Counted from the stretch's first letter, positions 1-8,987 are shown. The stretch is DNA of 64,000 bases from Pantoea cypripedii (GCF_002095535.1 NZ_MLJI01000002.1:815786-879785); one strand, 5' to 3'. The notes: a model not told the origin generated them from the sequence alone. A program made the numbers and translations.

Positions 1-1
1 T

Positions 2-1291
2 TACGAAATCAACAGACGCTTCCTGGAAGAAGTGCGCCAGGCGTTTCCTGATGATGCGGCGCGGGTGGCGCGTATGTCATTAATTGACGAACATGGCGAG
101 AAGAAGGTGCGCATGGCTAATCTGGCGACGGTAGGCAGCCATGCCGTCAATGGCGTGGCGGCGTTGCATTCCGAGTTACTCAGGCAAACGGTCCTGCATG
201 ACTTCGCCGGGCTGTATCCGCAGCGTTTTCTGAATGTCACCAATGGCGTGACCCCGCGTCGTTTTCTGATGCTGAGCAATCCGCGGCTGGCTAATCTGCT
301 GGATGAAACCATAGGCACGGGCTGGAGAAACGATCTGACTCAGCTCAGTGCCTTGGCCACACTTGCCGATGACGATGCTCTGCAACAAGCGTGGCGCGCC
401 ATCCGTCATCACAACAAAGCGGCGCTGGCGGGACGCATCAGTAAAGTGGTCGGCATCGACGTTGCGCCCGATATGCTGTTTGATGTGCAGGTGAAACGCA
501 TCCACGAGTACAAACGCCAGCACCTGAATGCCCTCTATATAATCAGCCTGTATCAGCGCTTAAGCCGTCATCCTGAACTGAAAACCGCACCGCGTTGTTT
601 TATTTTTGGCGGTAAGGCGGCACCGGGCTATGGCATGGCGAAACTGATCATTCGGCTGATTACGGGCATCGCCGAAGTGGTCAACAATGATCCGGCGATG
701 AATGAGCGTCTGAAGGTGGTGTTTTTTCCCGATTTCAACGTGAAGAACGGCCATCTTATTTATCCGGCGGCGGATCTGTCAGAGCAGATTTCGACGGCAG
801 GCAAAGAAGCCTCGGGCACTGGCAACATGAAGTTTATGATGAATGGTGCCATCACCATCGGCACGCTGGATGGGGCCAATGTCGAAATACGTCAGCAGGT
901 GGGTGAGGAGAACTTTTTCCTGTTTGGCATGACGGCTCAGCAGACGGAGACATTGAACCGTGCGGAGTATCGTCCGGCTGATTACGTGCAGGCCAATGAG
1001 GATTTACGCGATGCATTTGAGCAAATTGCCCAGGGACGTTTCTCCCGCGGGGATACGGCGTTGTTCCGTCCGTTGCTCGACAGTTTGCTGCACTACGATC
1101 CCTTCCTGGTCCTTGCCGACTATGCCGATTACGCGGCGAGTCAGGCGCGAGTGAGTGAAACCTGGCACGATCAACGCCTGTGGACACGCATGTCGATTCT
1201 CAATTGCGCCCACTCCGGGATCTTTTCGTCAGACCGCGCCATCAGCGAATATTGCCAGCATATCTGGCAAATACCGCGACGCAAGGGTTAA
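2..1291 (+). CDS. Alpha-glucan (glycogen/maltodextrin) phosphorylase, C-terminal part
   Basis: The reading frame is open from the first bases of the window, so the N-terminal half lies outside it. The product belongs to glycosyltransferase family 35, which splits alpha-1,4-glucans with phosphate to give glucose 1-phosphate. Visible family signatures are RMANL and the AVNGVAALHS stretch, NVTNGVTPRR, KRIHEYKRQHLN, and EASGTGNMKFMMNGA, whose Lys (codon near 830) carries pyridoxal phosphate. The C-terminus (NCAHSGIFSSDR, then HIWQI) is complete. I cannot tell GlgP from MalP on this fragment, so no symbol is given. No clear terminator follows it. Confidence 0.9.
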   Translation, partial: YEINRRFLEEVRQAFPDDAARVARMSLIDEHGEKKVRMANLATVGSHAVNGVAALHSELLRQTVLHDFAGLYPQRFLNVTNGVTPRRFLMLSNPRLANLLDETIGTGWRNDLTQLSALATLADDDALQQAWRAIRHHNKAALAGRISKVVGIDVAPDMLFDVQVKRIHEYKRQHLNALYIISLYQRLSRHPELKTAPRCFIFGGKAAPGYGMAKLIIRLITGIAEVVNNDPAMNERLKVVFFPDFNVKNGHLIYPAADLSEQISTAGKEASGTGNMKFMMNGAITIGTLDGANVEIRQQVGEENFFLFGMTAQQTETLNRAEYRPADYVQANEDLRDAFEQIAQGRFSRGDTALFRPLLDSLLHYDPFLVLADYADYAASQARVSETWHDQRLWTRMSILNCAHSGIFSSDRAISEYCQHIWQIPRRKG

Positions 1292-1356
1292 TGACCGGTG
1301 CCAGTATATTAAATGCGGGAGTCGTAGCCATTCTGATTGTCTGATTTGTGTCGCTG

Positions 1357-1371
1357 GCACAGATTTGGTGC
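1357..1371 (+). promoter_or_regulatory. Candidate NtrC-binding site upstream of the lyase operon
   Basis: GCAC-AGATT-TGGTGC matches the NtrC pattern GCAC-N5-TGGTGC exactly. Two further GGTGCGC half-sites follow within 50 bases. It lies about 100 bases upstream of the -24/-12 promoter, a usual distance for NtrC. The pattern is visible; binding is inferred. Confidence 0.55.
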
Positions 1372-1456
1372 ATCATTGTGGTGCGCAGGCATCATTTTGG
1401 GGTGCGCGGTGGTCTGTTATTGCAAAAATAGAGACAACAAAACCGTTTTTGTTAAT

Positions 1457-1472
1457 TGGCACCCACCTTGCA
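1457..1472 (+). promoter_or_regulatory. Sigma-54 (-24/-12) promoter of the lyase operon
   Basis: TGGCAC-CCACC-TTGCA has GG and GC separated by exactly 10 bases, as RpoN promoters require. It predicts a leader of about 210 bases before the lyase start at 1697. The interval 1292-1696 holds no convincing gene. With the NtrC-like site upstream it suggests expression under nitrogen limitation. Confidence 0.65.
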
Positions 1473-1696
1473 CTGAATAAAACAACACGAATTATCTTTT
1501 ACGATGAGTAAAAAATGATGATTTTTACCGTTGGCAACTTATAAAGATAAGCGACAAAGATAACATTAACAGATCGGCTGCTTTAAAAGCGGACAATACA
1601 TTGCCTGATTTTTATACGGCATATTTCTGACATATTATCTTTGGCCACTATGGGTTAATTTTGCTGGCATTTATTTTACAAGGGAATAAATCGTAC

Positions 1697-3244
1697 ATGA
1701 CTACGTCAACCATCGTCCTTGACGCTGTCCCACTCACTGCTGATGCGGTGGCTGCTATTGCCCGTCGCGGGGCAAAGCTGGTATTGGGAAACGAAGCACT
1801 TAACCGAATCCGCCAGGGCCGTGGCCTGGTTGAGCGATTCGCGGCGCAACAGAAACCGGTGTACGGGCTGAACACCGGGCTGGGTGCCAGCGTTGATACC
1901 AAACTGGCCGCCGCCGATCTCATCGCCTTCCAGCGCAGTGTCACCCATAGCCACAGCGCGGGTGTTGGCCCAATGTTGCCGGTGGAAGCGGTGCGAGCGC
2001 TGCTGACGGCGCGCATCTCCGGCATGGCCGCAGGTGGTACCGGTGCCTCGGAAAACGTGATTTCCGGCTTGCTGGCGGCGCTGAATGCCGGGGTCCATCC
2101 GGTCATTCCTTCCTGGGGATCCATCGGCGCTGCAGATCTGTTACCGCTGGGACATCTGGCTAAAGCGTTGCAGGGACATGGCAATGCTGAATACCAGGGT
2201 CGTATCATGCCCGCCACAGAAGCGCTGGCGCTGGCTGGACTGCCACTGATTGATCTGCGAGAGAAAGATGGTCATGCGATGGTGGTGGCAAACAGCCTGT
2301 CAACCGGCACCGCCTGCCTGGTGCTTGAAGATGTGCAGCGGTTTATTGACTGGTCGCTGGCGGCGGTAGCCCTCAACTATGAAGGATTCCGTTCACAGCT
2401 CACCGCTATCGATGCTGCGGCCCTCGCGGCTCGTCCGGCTTTCGGCCAGCAGGAAATTGGCAAACGCCTGCGCAGCCTGTTATCCGGCAGCGATTTGTGG
2501 CGCGATGGCGCAGCACGGCGTCTCCAGGATCCGCTGAGTTATCGCTGTGTGCCACAGGTCTGGGGTGGGTTGATCCACGCCCTCGAACAGGCACGACAGG
2601 CCACGGAGATCGAGCTGGGGAGCTCAGGTGATAACCCGGTGATTCTGGCCTCCAGTGAACGCATCGTATCGAATGGCAATTTTGACCTGACCGCATTTTC
2701 TCTGGCGTGGGAACAGGTGGGGCAAGCGCTGGCGCATTGCGCTGCGGGTATTGCCAACCGTTGTTTGCGCCTGATGTCGCCAGCTGCGGCTGAACTGCCA
2801 CGTTTCCTGTCAGCCAGTGGACAAAGCCGGGCGGGCTACGCGGAATTACAAAAACCGCTGGCGGCGCTGGAAGCTGAAATCCGCCATCTCGCCAATCCGA
2901 TATCGATCACCCCGCTGGCGGTTTCTGATGGTATCGAGGATCAGGCGTCGATGGCTCCCAGGGTGGTTGCCAAAGTGCAGGCGATTATCGAACGGCTGCG
3001 CTACCTGGTGGCGATCGAACTGATGAGTGGCGCAGTCGCCGTGGAATTACGTGGCGTGGTCGATGTGCTGGGTGACGGCCCGCGTCGTGCTTATGAGATG
3101 GTGCGCCAGTGGGTCCCGCCAATGGAAGAAGATCGGGAACTCAGCACCGACATGGAAAATATCTACCAACTGGTATCAGGAGCCTGCCCGATCGGCGAAA
3201 ACCACACTCAGCTGAGTGATGCAAATTTAACGCATTCAGAATAA
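1697..3244 (+). CDS. Aromatic amino acid lyase homologue lacking the MIO tripeptide
   Basis: A 515-residue member of the histidine/phenylalanine ammonia-lyase superfamily. The catalytic-loop Tyr is present (PVYGLNTGLG, Y56), as are SSGDNPV and DQASMAPR. In classical enzymes the MIO electrophile forms from Ala-Ser-Gly in a GSxGASGDL motif. Here the segment reads GSIGAADLLPLGH (A145-A146-D147): one residue shorter, with Ser-Gly missing, so MIO cannot form by the known route. The usual QDPYS is QDPLS. Ergothionases are, from memory, homologues that eliminate trimethylamine without MIO. With a quaternary-amine binding protein next door, a betaine-type substrate is inferred. The ATG at 1697 follows AGGGAA; an upstream in-frame TTG at 1661 has no better support. 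First gene of an operon running to 8987. Confidence 0.8.
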   Translation: MTTSTIVLDAVPLTADAVAAIARRGAKLVLGNEALNRIRQGRGLVERFAAQQKPVYGLNTGLGASVDTKLAAADLIAFQRSVTHSHSAGVGPMLPVEAVRALLTARISGMAAGGTGASENVISGLLAALNAGVHPVIPSWGSIGAADLLPLGHLAKALQGHGNAEYQGRIMPATEALALAGLPLIDLREKDGHAMVVANSLSTGTACLVLEDVQRFIDWSLAAVALNYEGFRSQLTAIDAAALAARPAFGQQEIGKRLRSLLSGSDLWRDGAARRLQDPLSYRCVPQVWGGLIHALEQARQATEIELGSSGDNPVILASSERIVSNGNFDLTAFSLAWEQVGQALAHCAAGIANRCLRLMSPAAAELPRFLSASGQSRAGYAELQKPLAALEAEIRHLANPISITPLAVSDGIEDQASMAPRVVAKVQAIIERLRYLVAIELMSGAVAVELRGVVDVLGDGPRRAYEMVRQWVPPMEEDRELSTDMENIYQLVSGACPIGENHTQLSDANLTHSE

Positions 3245-3353
3245 CCGTTATTTCCGCTTTACCCGGACGGCACGACGAGAATAGTGAGAACACTCACGCA
3301 ATCTGCCGTCCGAAAAACACCAACCTTAAATAAACATCGAAGGGAAAGTCATA

Positions 3354-4232
3354 ATGAAAAAAAGAGTGATAGCATTATTCAGTGCCTGTGCATTTATATT
3401 AATGCCCTGGGCCGCGAGCTATGCCGCAAGCACGACCACTTCAATTACCGTCGGCTCAGCCGATTTCCCGGAAAGTCAGTTGCTCGCCACTATTTATGCC
3501 AAAGCGTTATCTGCAAAAGGTATTACGGTGAAAACACGCATGAGCATTGGCAGCCGCGAAGTTTATATGCCGGCATTACTGGATGGGTCCATTGATCTGT
3601 TGCCGGAATATACCGGAGCCGCACTGAGTTATCTGAAAAAAAATCCTGCTGCCCATACGCCCGATGAAGTCGCTGCGGGTTTAAAGGCGGCTTTACCTAA
3701 AGGGATCACCATGCTGACCCCATCGCAGGCTCAGGATGCTGATGCGGTGGTGGTGACGCGCGCCACGGCAGATAAATACCAACTGAAAACCCTCGCTGAC
3801 CTGGCCCCGGTGGCGGACAAGATTGTCTTAGGCGGATCACCTGAGTGGAAAACCCGTACTGAAGGGTTGCTCGGCCTGGAAAAGGTCTACGGTCTGAAGT
3901 TTAAGGATTACAAGGCACTGGGTATCGGGCCGATCACCCTGACAGCTTTGCTCAACGGGCGAATTCAGGCGGCAGAACTCACCTCAACCGATCCCGCCAT
4001 CGCCAGCAAAAACCTGGTGGTACTGGACGACGTTAAATCGTTGTTTATGTCACAAAACATTGTGCCGATTATCGCGGAAAGCAAAGTGAGTGACACGGTG
4101 AGCCAAACGCTGAATGCGGTATCCGCCGCCCTGACCACGGCCGATCTCACCCGCATGAACGAACGCCTCGCAAACTATGACAGTTTCGATGTGGTAGCCA
4201 GCGACTGGCTGAAAGCCCACAACCTTAATTGA
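3354..4232 (+). CDS. Quaternary-amine (glycine betaine/choline type) ABC substrate-binding protein
   Basis: 292 residues with a signal peptide (MKKRVIALF, hydrophobic core, cleavage near SYAAS). The mature part resembles OpuAC/OsmX/ProX-type proteins: ITVGSADFPESQLLATIYA, SIGSREVYMPALLDGSIDLLPEYTG. These bind betaine, choline or carnitine in the periplasm. No permease or ATPase gene accompanies it, so it either uses a transporter encoded elsewhere or this is an orphan binding protein. Its place between the lyase and the CoA-transferase suggests that the pathway substrate carries a quaternary ammonium group. Start ATG follows GAAGGGAAAG. Confidence 0.82.
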   Translation: MKKRVIALFSACAFILMPWAASYAASTTTSITVGSADFPESQLLATIYAKALSAKGITVKTRMSIGSREVYMPALLDGSIDLLPEYTGAALSYLKKNPAAHTPDEVAAGLKAALPKGITMLTPSQAQDADAVVVTRATADKYQLKTLADLAPVADKIVLGGSPEWKTRTEGLLGLEKVYGLKFKDYKALGIGPITLTALLNGRIQAAELTSTDPAIASKNLVVLDDVKSLFMSQNIVPIIAESKVSDTVSQTLNAVSAALTTADLTRMNERLANYDSFDVVASDWLKAHNLN

Positions 4233-4257
4233 TATCCGTCTGAACAGGATAAAAACG

Positions 4258-5451
4258 ATGGCAGAAAAGGTGGGTCCCCTTAATGGTGTGACCGTGGTTG
4301 ATTTCACGCGCATGCTTGCTGGCCCGTTTTGCTCAGCGACCCTTGCCGATTTAGGCGCAGAGATCATCAAGATTGAGCCGCCGCACGGCGACGATCAGCG
4401 TGGCATTGGTGCGATGAAAGACGGGCTAAGTGTCAGTTTCGAACTGCTTAACCGCAACAAACGCAGCCTGAGACTCGATCTCAAGCAGGAAGAGGGCAGA
4501 CGTATTGCCCTGCAACTCGCGGCAGAAGCGGATGTCGTGCTGGAAAACTTCCGCCCTGGCGTTGCGGATAAGTTGGGTGTCGGTTATGAGGCGGTTCGGG
4601 AACGCCGTCCGGATACGATTTATTGCTCGATCTCGGGCTTTGGCCAGGTCGGTCCGATGGCCAGGGCACCCAGCTATGACGTGGTTGCGCAGGCGCTATC
4701 GGGACTGATGAGTATCACCGGTCAACCGGACGGTGATCCAACCCTGGTCGGTGATTCCATTGGTGACATCCTGGCAGGCATTTATGCCGCGATGGCGATT
4801 CCCGTCGCGCTATATCGGCGGGCAACAACCGGGCAGGGTAGCCGGATCGATGTTGCCATGTTTGATTCATTGTTCAGCCTGCTGCCGACGGCGCTGGCTA
4901 AATGGCAGGTAACGGGTTTGTCGCCTGAAAGAGTGGGTAATCGCCATCCGCTAACCGCACCTTTTGGTGCCTTTATGGCGGCGGACGGTCCTTTCATGCT
5001 GGCGGTGGCGAATGACAAGTTGTTCAGCACCTTAGCCAGTGCAATGGGACAACCCGAGCTGGCGCAGGATCCGCTTTTTGCCACCGATCCGGCACGTTTT
5101 GTCAATCGTGATGCGCTGACAACGGTCATTGAGACCTGGGCTGGGCAGCTGACCACTCACGACGTTGTCGCGCAGCTTACCCGTTTTGGCTTACCGGCCT
5201 CCACGGTGTGGACGGTGGAAGAGGCCGCCAATAGTGAACAGGTTGCCTCTCGCAACCTGATTTCAGGGGTTGAACATCCGGTCCTTGGCCCCTTGTCCCT
5301 GCCTGAACAGCCGGTTCATTTATCGGGTTCTGAACGCGGCCAGCAAAAACGTGCGCCGCACCTCGGAGAGGATGGCGCTGCAATTCTTGCTGAACGTTTG
5401 GGGTGTTCTGCCGAGGAGATCGCAGTGCTGCGATCCTCTGGCGTGATTTAA
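4258..5451 (+). CDS. Class III CoA-transferase (CaiB/BaiF family)
   Basis: 397 residues, normal for the family. Visible signatures are the N-terminal GVTVVDFTRMLAGPFCSATLADLGAEIIKIE, typical of CaiB/Frc proteins, then ENFRPGV, and SYDVVAQALSGL with the likely catalytic Asp at residue 141, which forms the aspartyl-CoA anhydride. Members move CoA between carboxylic acids, for example in carnitine and oxalate metabolism. In this operon it would activate the unsaturated acid released by the lyase. It starts 25 bases after the binding-protein gene with AGGA upstream. The substrate is not readable from sequence. Confidence 0.88.
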   Translation: MAEKVGPLNGVTVVDFTRMLAGPFCSATLADLGAEIIKIEPPHGDDQRGIGAMKDGLSVSFELLNRNKRSLRLDLKQEEGRRIALQLAAEADVVLENFRPGVADKLGVGYEAVRERRPDTIYCSISGFGQVGPMARAPSYDVVAQALSGLMSITGQPDGDPTLVGDSIGDILAGIYAAMAIPVALYRRATTGQGSRIDVAMFDSLFSLLPTALAKWQVTGLSPERVGNRHPLTAPFGAFMAADGPFMLAVANDKLFSTLASAMGQPELAQDPLFATDPARFVNRDALTTVIETWAGQLTTHDVVAQLTRFGLPASTVWTVEEAANSEQVASRNLISGVEHPVLGPLSLPEQPVHLSGSERGQQKRAPHLGEDGAAILAERLGCSAEEIAVLRSSGVI

Positions 5452-5472
5452 CCATCAATTGAGGTCTGTCTG

Positions 5473-6270
5473 ATGGATACAAAAGGCAAAGTTTACATTG
5501 TGACGGGATCGGCAACGGGTGTGGGTGCCGCGACTGTACTGCAACTGGCACAACGCGGTGCCAGGCTTGTCATCAATTTTACCCGCAGTCAGGAAGAGGC
5601 CGCGCAGACGGCTGCGGCCTGCGAGGCATACGGTGCCGAAGTTGAACTGATACAGGCGGATGTTGCGCAGGATGATCAATGCCGCAGGCTCGTCAATGCA
5701 GCGATTGAACGCTGGGGTCGCCTTGATGGCCTGGTCAACAATGCTGGCGTCACCGTGAAATCCGATCCCTTCGACCTCGAAACCCTGTCAGCGGATGATT
5801 TCCAGCGAGTGTTCGGCGTCAATGTGGTTGGCTGCTATCAGATGTGCAGAGCGGCGTTACCCTGGCTGCGCGAAAGCCAGGGTTCCGTGGTGAATGTATC
5901 GTCGCATGTGGCGTTCACCGGTGGCGGAAGTTCACTGGCGTACACCGCGTCAAAAGGGGCGATTAACGCCCTGACTCTGGCACTGGCGCGAACACTGGCT
6001 CCTGAAGTGCGGGTTAACGCCGTGTGTCCTGGCGTGATCGATACCCGCTGGATGCGTAATGCGATGGGGGAGGATGCCTATGCGAGCTTCGCGGAACGTC
6101 AGGCCTCGATGACACCGCTGGGTCGGGTGGCGACCGCTGAAGATGTCGCCCAGGCCATCGTGTGGTTGCTACAGGGCGCTGACTTTATTACCGGTGAGCT
6201 GCTGTGTGTCGATGGCGGATTCCGGTTGATGGGCGGTCTTCGTAAGACTGCTGCCGGGAGTGTAAGTTAA
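5473..6270 (+). CDS. Short-chain dehydrogenase/reductase
   Basis: 265 residues, classical SDR: nucleotide-binding TGSATGVGAA, NNAG at the expected distance, Ser in NVSSH, and the catalytic YTASK. The C-terminal stretch FITGELLCVDGG is typical of FabG-like members. A role as 3-hydroxyacyl-CoA dehydrogenase after the MaoC-type hydratase fits the operon order but is inference. It is followed directly, without a gap, by the MaoC-type gene. Confidence 0.85.
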   Translation: MDTKGKVYIVTGSATGVGAATVLQLAQRGARLVINFTRSQEEAAQTAAACEAYGAEVELIQADVAQDDQCRRLVNAAIERWGRLDGLVNNAGVTVKSDPFDLETLSADDFQRVFGVNVVGCYQMCRAALPWLRESQGSVVNVSSHVAFTGGGSSLAYTASKGAINALTLALARTLAPEVRVNAVCPGVIDTRWMRNAMGEDAYASFAERQASMTPLGRVATAEDVAQAIVWLLQGADFITGELLCVDGGFRLMGGLRKTAAGSVS

Positions 6271-7146
6271 ATGTCACTCCATGCTGATGACCTGTTCGCC
6301 TATGCTATCCCGGTCACGCATGCTCGCGTGACCACCAGGGACGCGTTGCTCTATGCGCTATCGACAGGTTATGCGACGCGACCACTCGACCCACAGCAGT
6401 TACGTTATAGCTATGGTCCCGATCCCATCGCCGCGCTGACCCTTGCCAATGTTGTCGCCCATCCCGGCCCGTGGATGCGCGATGCAGGTGTGAACTGGAG
6501 TGGTGTGGTTCACGCCGAGCAACGGTTAATCATTCATCGTGAAATGCCACTCGACCAGGACCTGGTCTGCACTTCCCGCATGGTCAGCGTTGTCGATAAA
6601 GGGGCTGAAAAGGGGATGTTTGCCAGTTACCAACGCACTCTTACCACTGCCGATGCAGGTGTGGTGATTGCGACGATCATCCAGACCGACGCCTGTCGAT
6701 TCGATGGGGGCTGTGGCTCGCAGGGGACGCCGCCTCCGGCATTATTGCGTGTTCCCGAACGTGAGGCCGATAAGGTTGTGGACATTGTTATACCTCCGGA
6801 TGCCGCACTCCTTTACCGCCTGAACGGTGACTTCAATCCACTGCATGCCGATCCTGCGTTTGCCCGGTCTGCCGGTTTTGAACGACCGATTCTGCACGGG
6901 CTTTGCACCCTTGGTCATGCGGGGCGTGTGGTCGCTGACTGGGTTGCGCAAAACGACGGGAGAACACTGCAAGCGATAGATGCCCGCTTCACGGCCGTGG
7001 TCTTTCCTGGCGATCGGCTTACGGTAGAACAGTGGATTGAAAATGCCCAGGTTCGTTTCAGAGTGCGCGCACCCGAGCGTAACAGCACGGTGATCGATTG
7101 TGGCACAGCGCTTCTGCCATCCGCAGCCCGTAGCGGCGATCATTAA
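6271..7146 (+). CDS. MaoC-like hot-dog hydratase/dehydratase
   Basis: 291 residues with two hot-dog halves. The N-terminal half resembles the FAS1-like dehydratase domain (HAEQRLIIHREMPLDQDL). The C-terminal half has the (R)-hydratase signature GDFNPLHADPAFA followed by RPILHGL; the Asp and His of this motif are the catalytic pair in MaoC/PhaJ enzymes. The likely reaction is reversible hydration of a 2-enoyl-CoA. It starts on the base after the SDR stop codon, so translation is probably coupled. Together, CoA-transferase, hydratase and SDR form a beta-oxidation-like side-chain route; no thiolase is present. Confidence 0.82.
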   Translation: MSLHADDLFAYAIPVTHARVTTRDALLYALSTGYATRPLDPQQLRYSYGPDPIAALTLANVVAHPGPWMRDAGVNWSGVVHAEQRLIIHREMPLDQDLVCTSRMVSVVDKGAEKGMFASYQRTLTTADAGVVIATIIQTDACRFDGGCGSQGTPPPALLRVPEREADKVVDIVIPPDAALLYRLNGDFNPLHADPAFARSAGFERPILHGLCTLGHAGRVVADWVAQNDGRTLQAIDARFTAVVFPGDRLTVEQWIENAQVRFRVRAPERNSTVIDCGTALLPSAARSGDH

Positions 7147-7160
7147 CCGGACAAATATCG

Positions 7161-8987
7161 TTGGAAACCGCCCAGCTCTCGTATTTCATTTTGGCATGTC
7201 AGTTTCGTAATCATGCTGAAGCAGCAACGTATTCACAGGTGCCGCCTTCGACCATGAGTGAGAATAACCATGCACTGGAGCGTGAGCTGGGATTAACCCT
7301 GTTTCAGCGTGGCCCGCACGGGCATTACCCCACGGAGGCGGCCCGCTGGCTCTATCAGGTGGTCGAGCCGTTGTTGCAGGCGGTCCAGGCTGCACAGGGG
7401 ATAGTGGCGCAGCCGGATTTGCTCTCCCTGCGTTATCTGGATGTGACCTCGCCCTTACAATTTATGGTCGGGCATCTTGCCCGTACCACCAGCCTGGCCA
7501 TCGCGGCGTTAATGCGCTCAATGCCGGGGGTGGTGGCGCGTGCTCACTTCGCCCTGAGTCGCCCTCCTTATATCCATGTGCTTGATAAACACCAGGGCAA
7601 TGAGCAACCAGACGTGGTGCTGAATTACGCCGCCAATGCTGATGAACCTGATGGCGCGGTAATTTTGCGGGATGAATGGATTTCCCTCGCCGGTCCGGCT
7701 CTGGGCAAAGCCCCTGGTGCCAGCACCCTCACTTTTGAGGCGTTGCGCAGTGCGCCGCTGTATGTGCCGCCGCTGGATCCCGTACAACTGGCGCAAATCC
7801 GCCATTACTGCCGCGCGCATGATTTACCACCACCGAGGGTGATTGAAGAAGATGTCGGCACATTTGAGCGACTCTCACGAGAACAGCAACCCTTTCATCT
7901 GCTGGCACCGCGCAGTCTGGTGGCGGCCAGTGCCGAACGTTCCACTCTGCGGCCCCAGCGTTTGCCGGTTGATCTGGCGGCGGTGATTGTTGCCCATTTT
8001 AGCGCGGGGGATGAGGTTGCGGCCTGTTTTGTTGAGCATCTGCGCGCCATCATTACGACTGACAATCCCGTCATCGCTTACAAACCTGGTATCACCATCA
8101 GGCAGCTCCGTTACTTTCTTGCTGTCTCGGAACGTTTAAATGTGACAGCGACTGCCCGGCAATTGCATGTCGCCCAACCGGCGTTATCAAGTCAAATCAG
8201 TAAACTGGAGGCGACGCTGGGGATGACGCTTTTTCAGCGCAGCCGCAAAGGCCTGATCCCCTGTGATTCGGCACATCTGCTGCGTGACCTGATGCGCCCG
8301 GCGCTGCTTGCCTGTGAAGGCATCACCGCCGCAGCGAGCTACTATGCCGCCTGTCGCGAAGAACGCCTGACGATCGGCATCACTCCTGTCAGCAACCATG
8401 ACGCACCGCTGGCGCAGGGTCTCGCGCTGACTATCGCAGCATGGACGCAACGCTATCCCAGCGTGAAACTCCGCATCACAGAAGGATCGGCAGAAACGTT
8501 GCGGTGTTGGGTGGAGTCTGGCGAAGTCGGATTTGCCATCGTAGCAGGTGAGGGTGATTTGTCGCGCGTGGATGCACTTGGGGTGATATCCCGTGCACAG
8601 CACCCCATCAGCAAACCGGGTGCTATCACGCTGTCCGAGGCACTCAAACTCCCGCTGGTGTTGCCTGGACCTGAGGTGGATTTACGGCAGCAACTGAATA
8701 AAGCCGCTGCGGAGATTGCGGCCAGCGTCACACCCGCCATAGAAGTCGGCTCGCAGTCGCTGATTCTCGCCCTGGTTAAACAGATGCCGCTGGCTGCCAT
8801 CATGCCAGCGTCAGCTGTCACCCGGCTGGTGGCAGAGGGCGTGCTGCAATTTAACCCCATCTGCGCTCCCCACCTTACCTATGGCCTATCCTTTCTCTGC
8901 CCGGATAACCGCACACTGACGCAGATGGAGCAGGATCTGCTGGCGCTGCTGGGTGAATATCTCCAGCTGGAGCCGAATCAGCTTTGA
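7161..8987 (+). CDS. Double LysR-type regulator (two complete LTTR units in one chain)
   Basis: 608 residues, about twice the length of a LysR protein. Residues 1-60 form a diverged LysR winged helix-turn-helix (QLSYFILAC, then ELGLTLFQRGPHG), followed by an effector domain to about 300. A second, canonical LysR HTH starts near residue 311 (ITIRQLRYFLAV, AQPALSSQISKLEATLG, LFQRSRKG) with its own effector domain. The reading frame is open throughout, so this is a true fusion. The start is a TTG at 7161, giving the usual LTTR opening; an ATG start would remove the first helix. It is the last gene of the operon and may regulate it or the downstream ubiD/ubiX pair. Confidence 0.85.
   Translation: METAQLSYFILACQFRNHAEAATYSQVPPSTMSENNHALERELGLTLFQRGPHGHYPTEAARWLYQVVEPLLQAVQAAQGIVAQPDLLSLRYLDVTSPLQFMVGHLARTTSLAIAALMRSMPGVVARAHFALSRPPYIHVLDKHQGNEQPDVVLNYAANADEPDGAVILRDEWISLAGPALGKAPGASTLTFEALRSAPLYVPPLDPVQLAQIRHYCRAHDLPPPRVIEEDVGTFERLSREQQPFHLLAPRSLVAASAERSTLRPQRLPVDLAAVIVAHFSAGDEVAACFVEHLRAIITTDNPVIAYKPGITIRQLRYFLAVSERLNVTATARQLHVAQPALSSQISKLEATLGMTLFQRSRKGLIPCDSAHLLRDLMRPALLACEGITAAASYYAACREERLTIGITPVSNHDAPLAQGLALTIAAWTQRYPSVKLRITEGSAETLRCWVESGEVGFAIVAGEGDLSRVDALGVISRAQHPISKPGAITLSEALKLPLVLPGPEVDLRQQLNKAAAEIAASVTPAIEVGSQSLILALVKQMPLAAIMPASAVTRLVAEGVLQFNPICAPHLTYGLSFLCPDNRTLTQMEQDLLALLGEYLQLEPNQL

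Noticed and set aside
1155..1511. 118-residue open frame running out of the phosphorylase gene into the intergenic region
   Set aside because: It starts inside the phosphorylase gene in another frame, crosses the NtrC/sigma-54 region, and its product resembles nothing.
1661..1696. TTG start adding 12 residues to the lyase
   Set aside because: No ribosome site for it; the added residues are unlike the family, and ATG 1697 has AGGGAA upstream.
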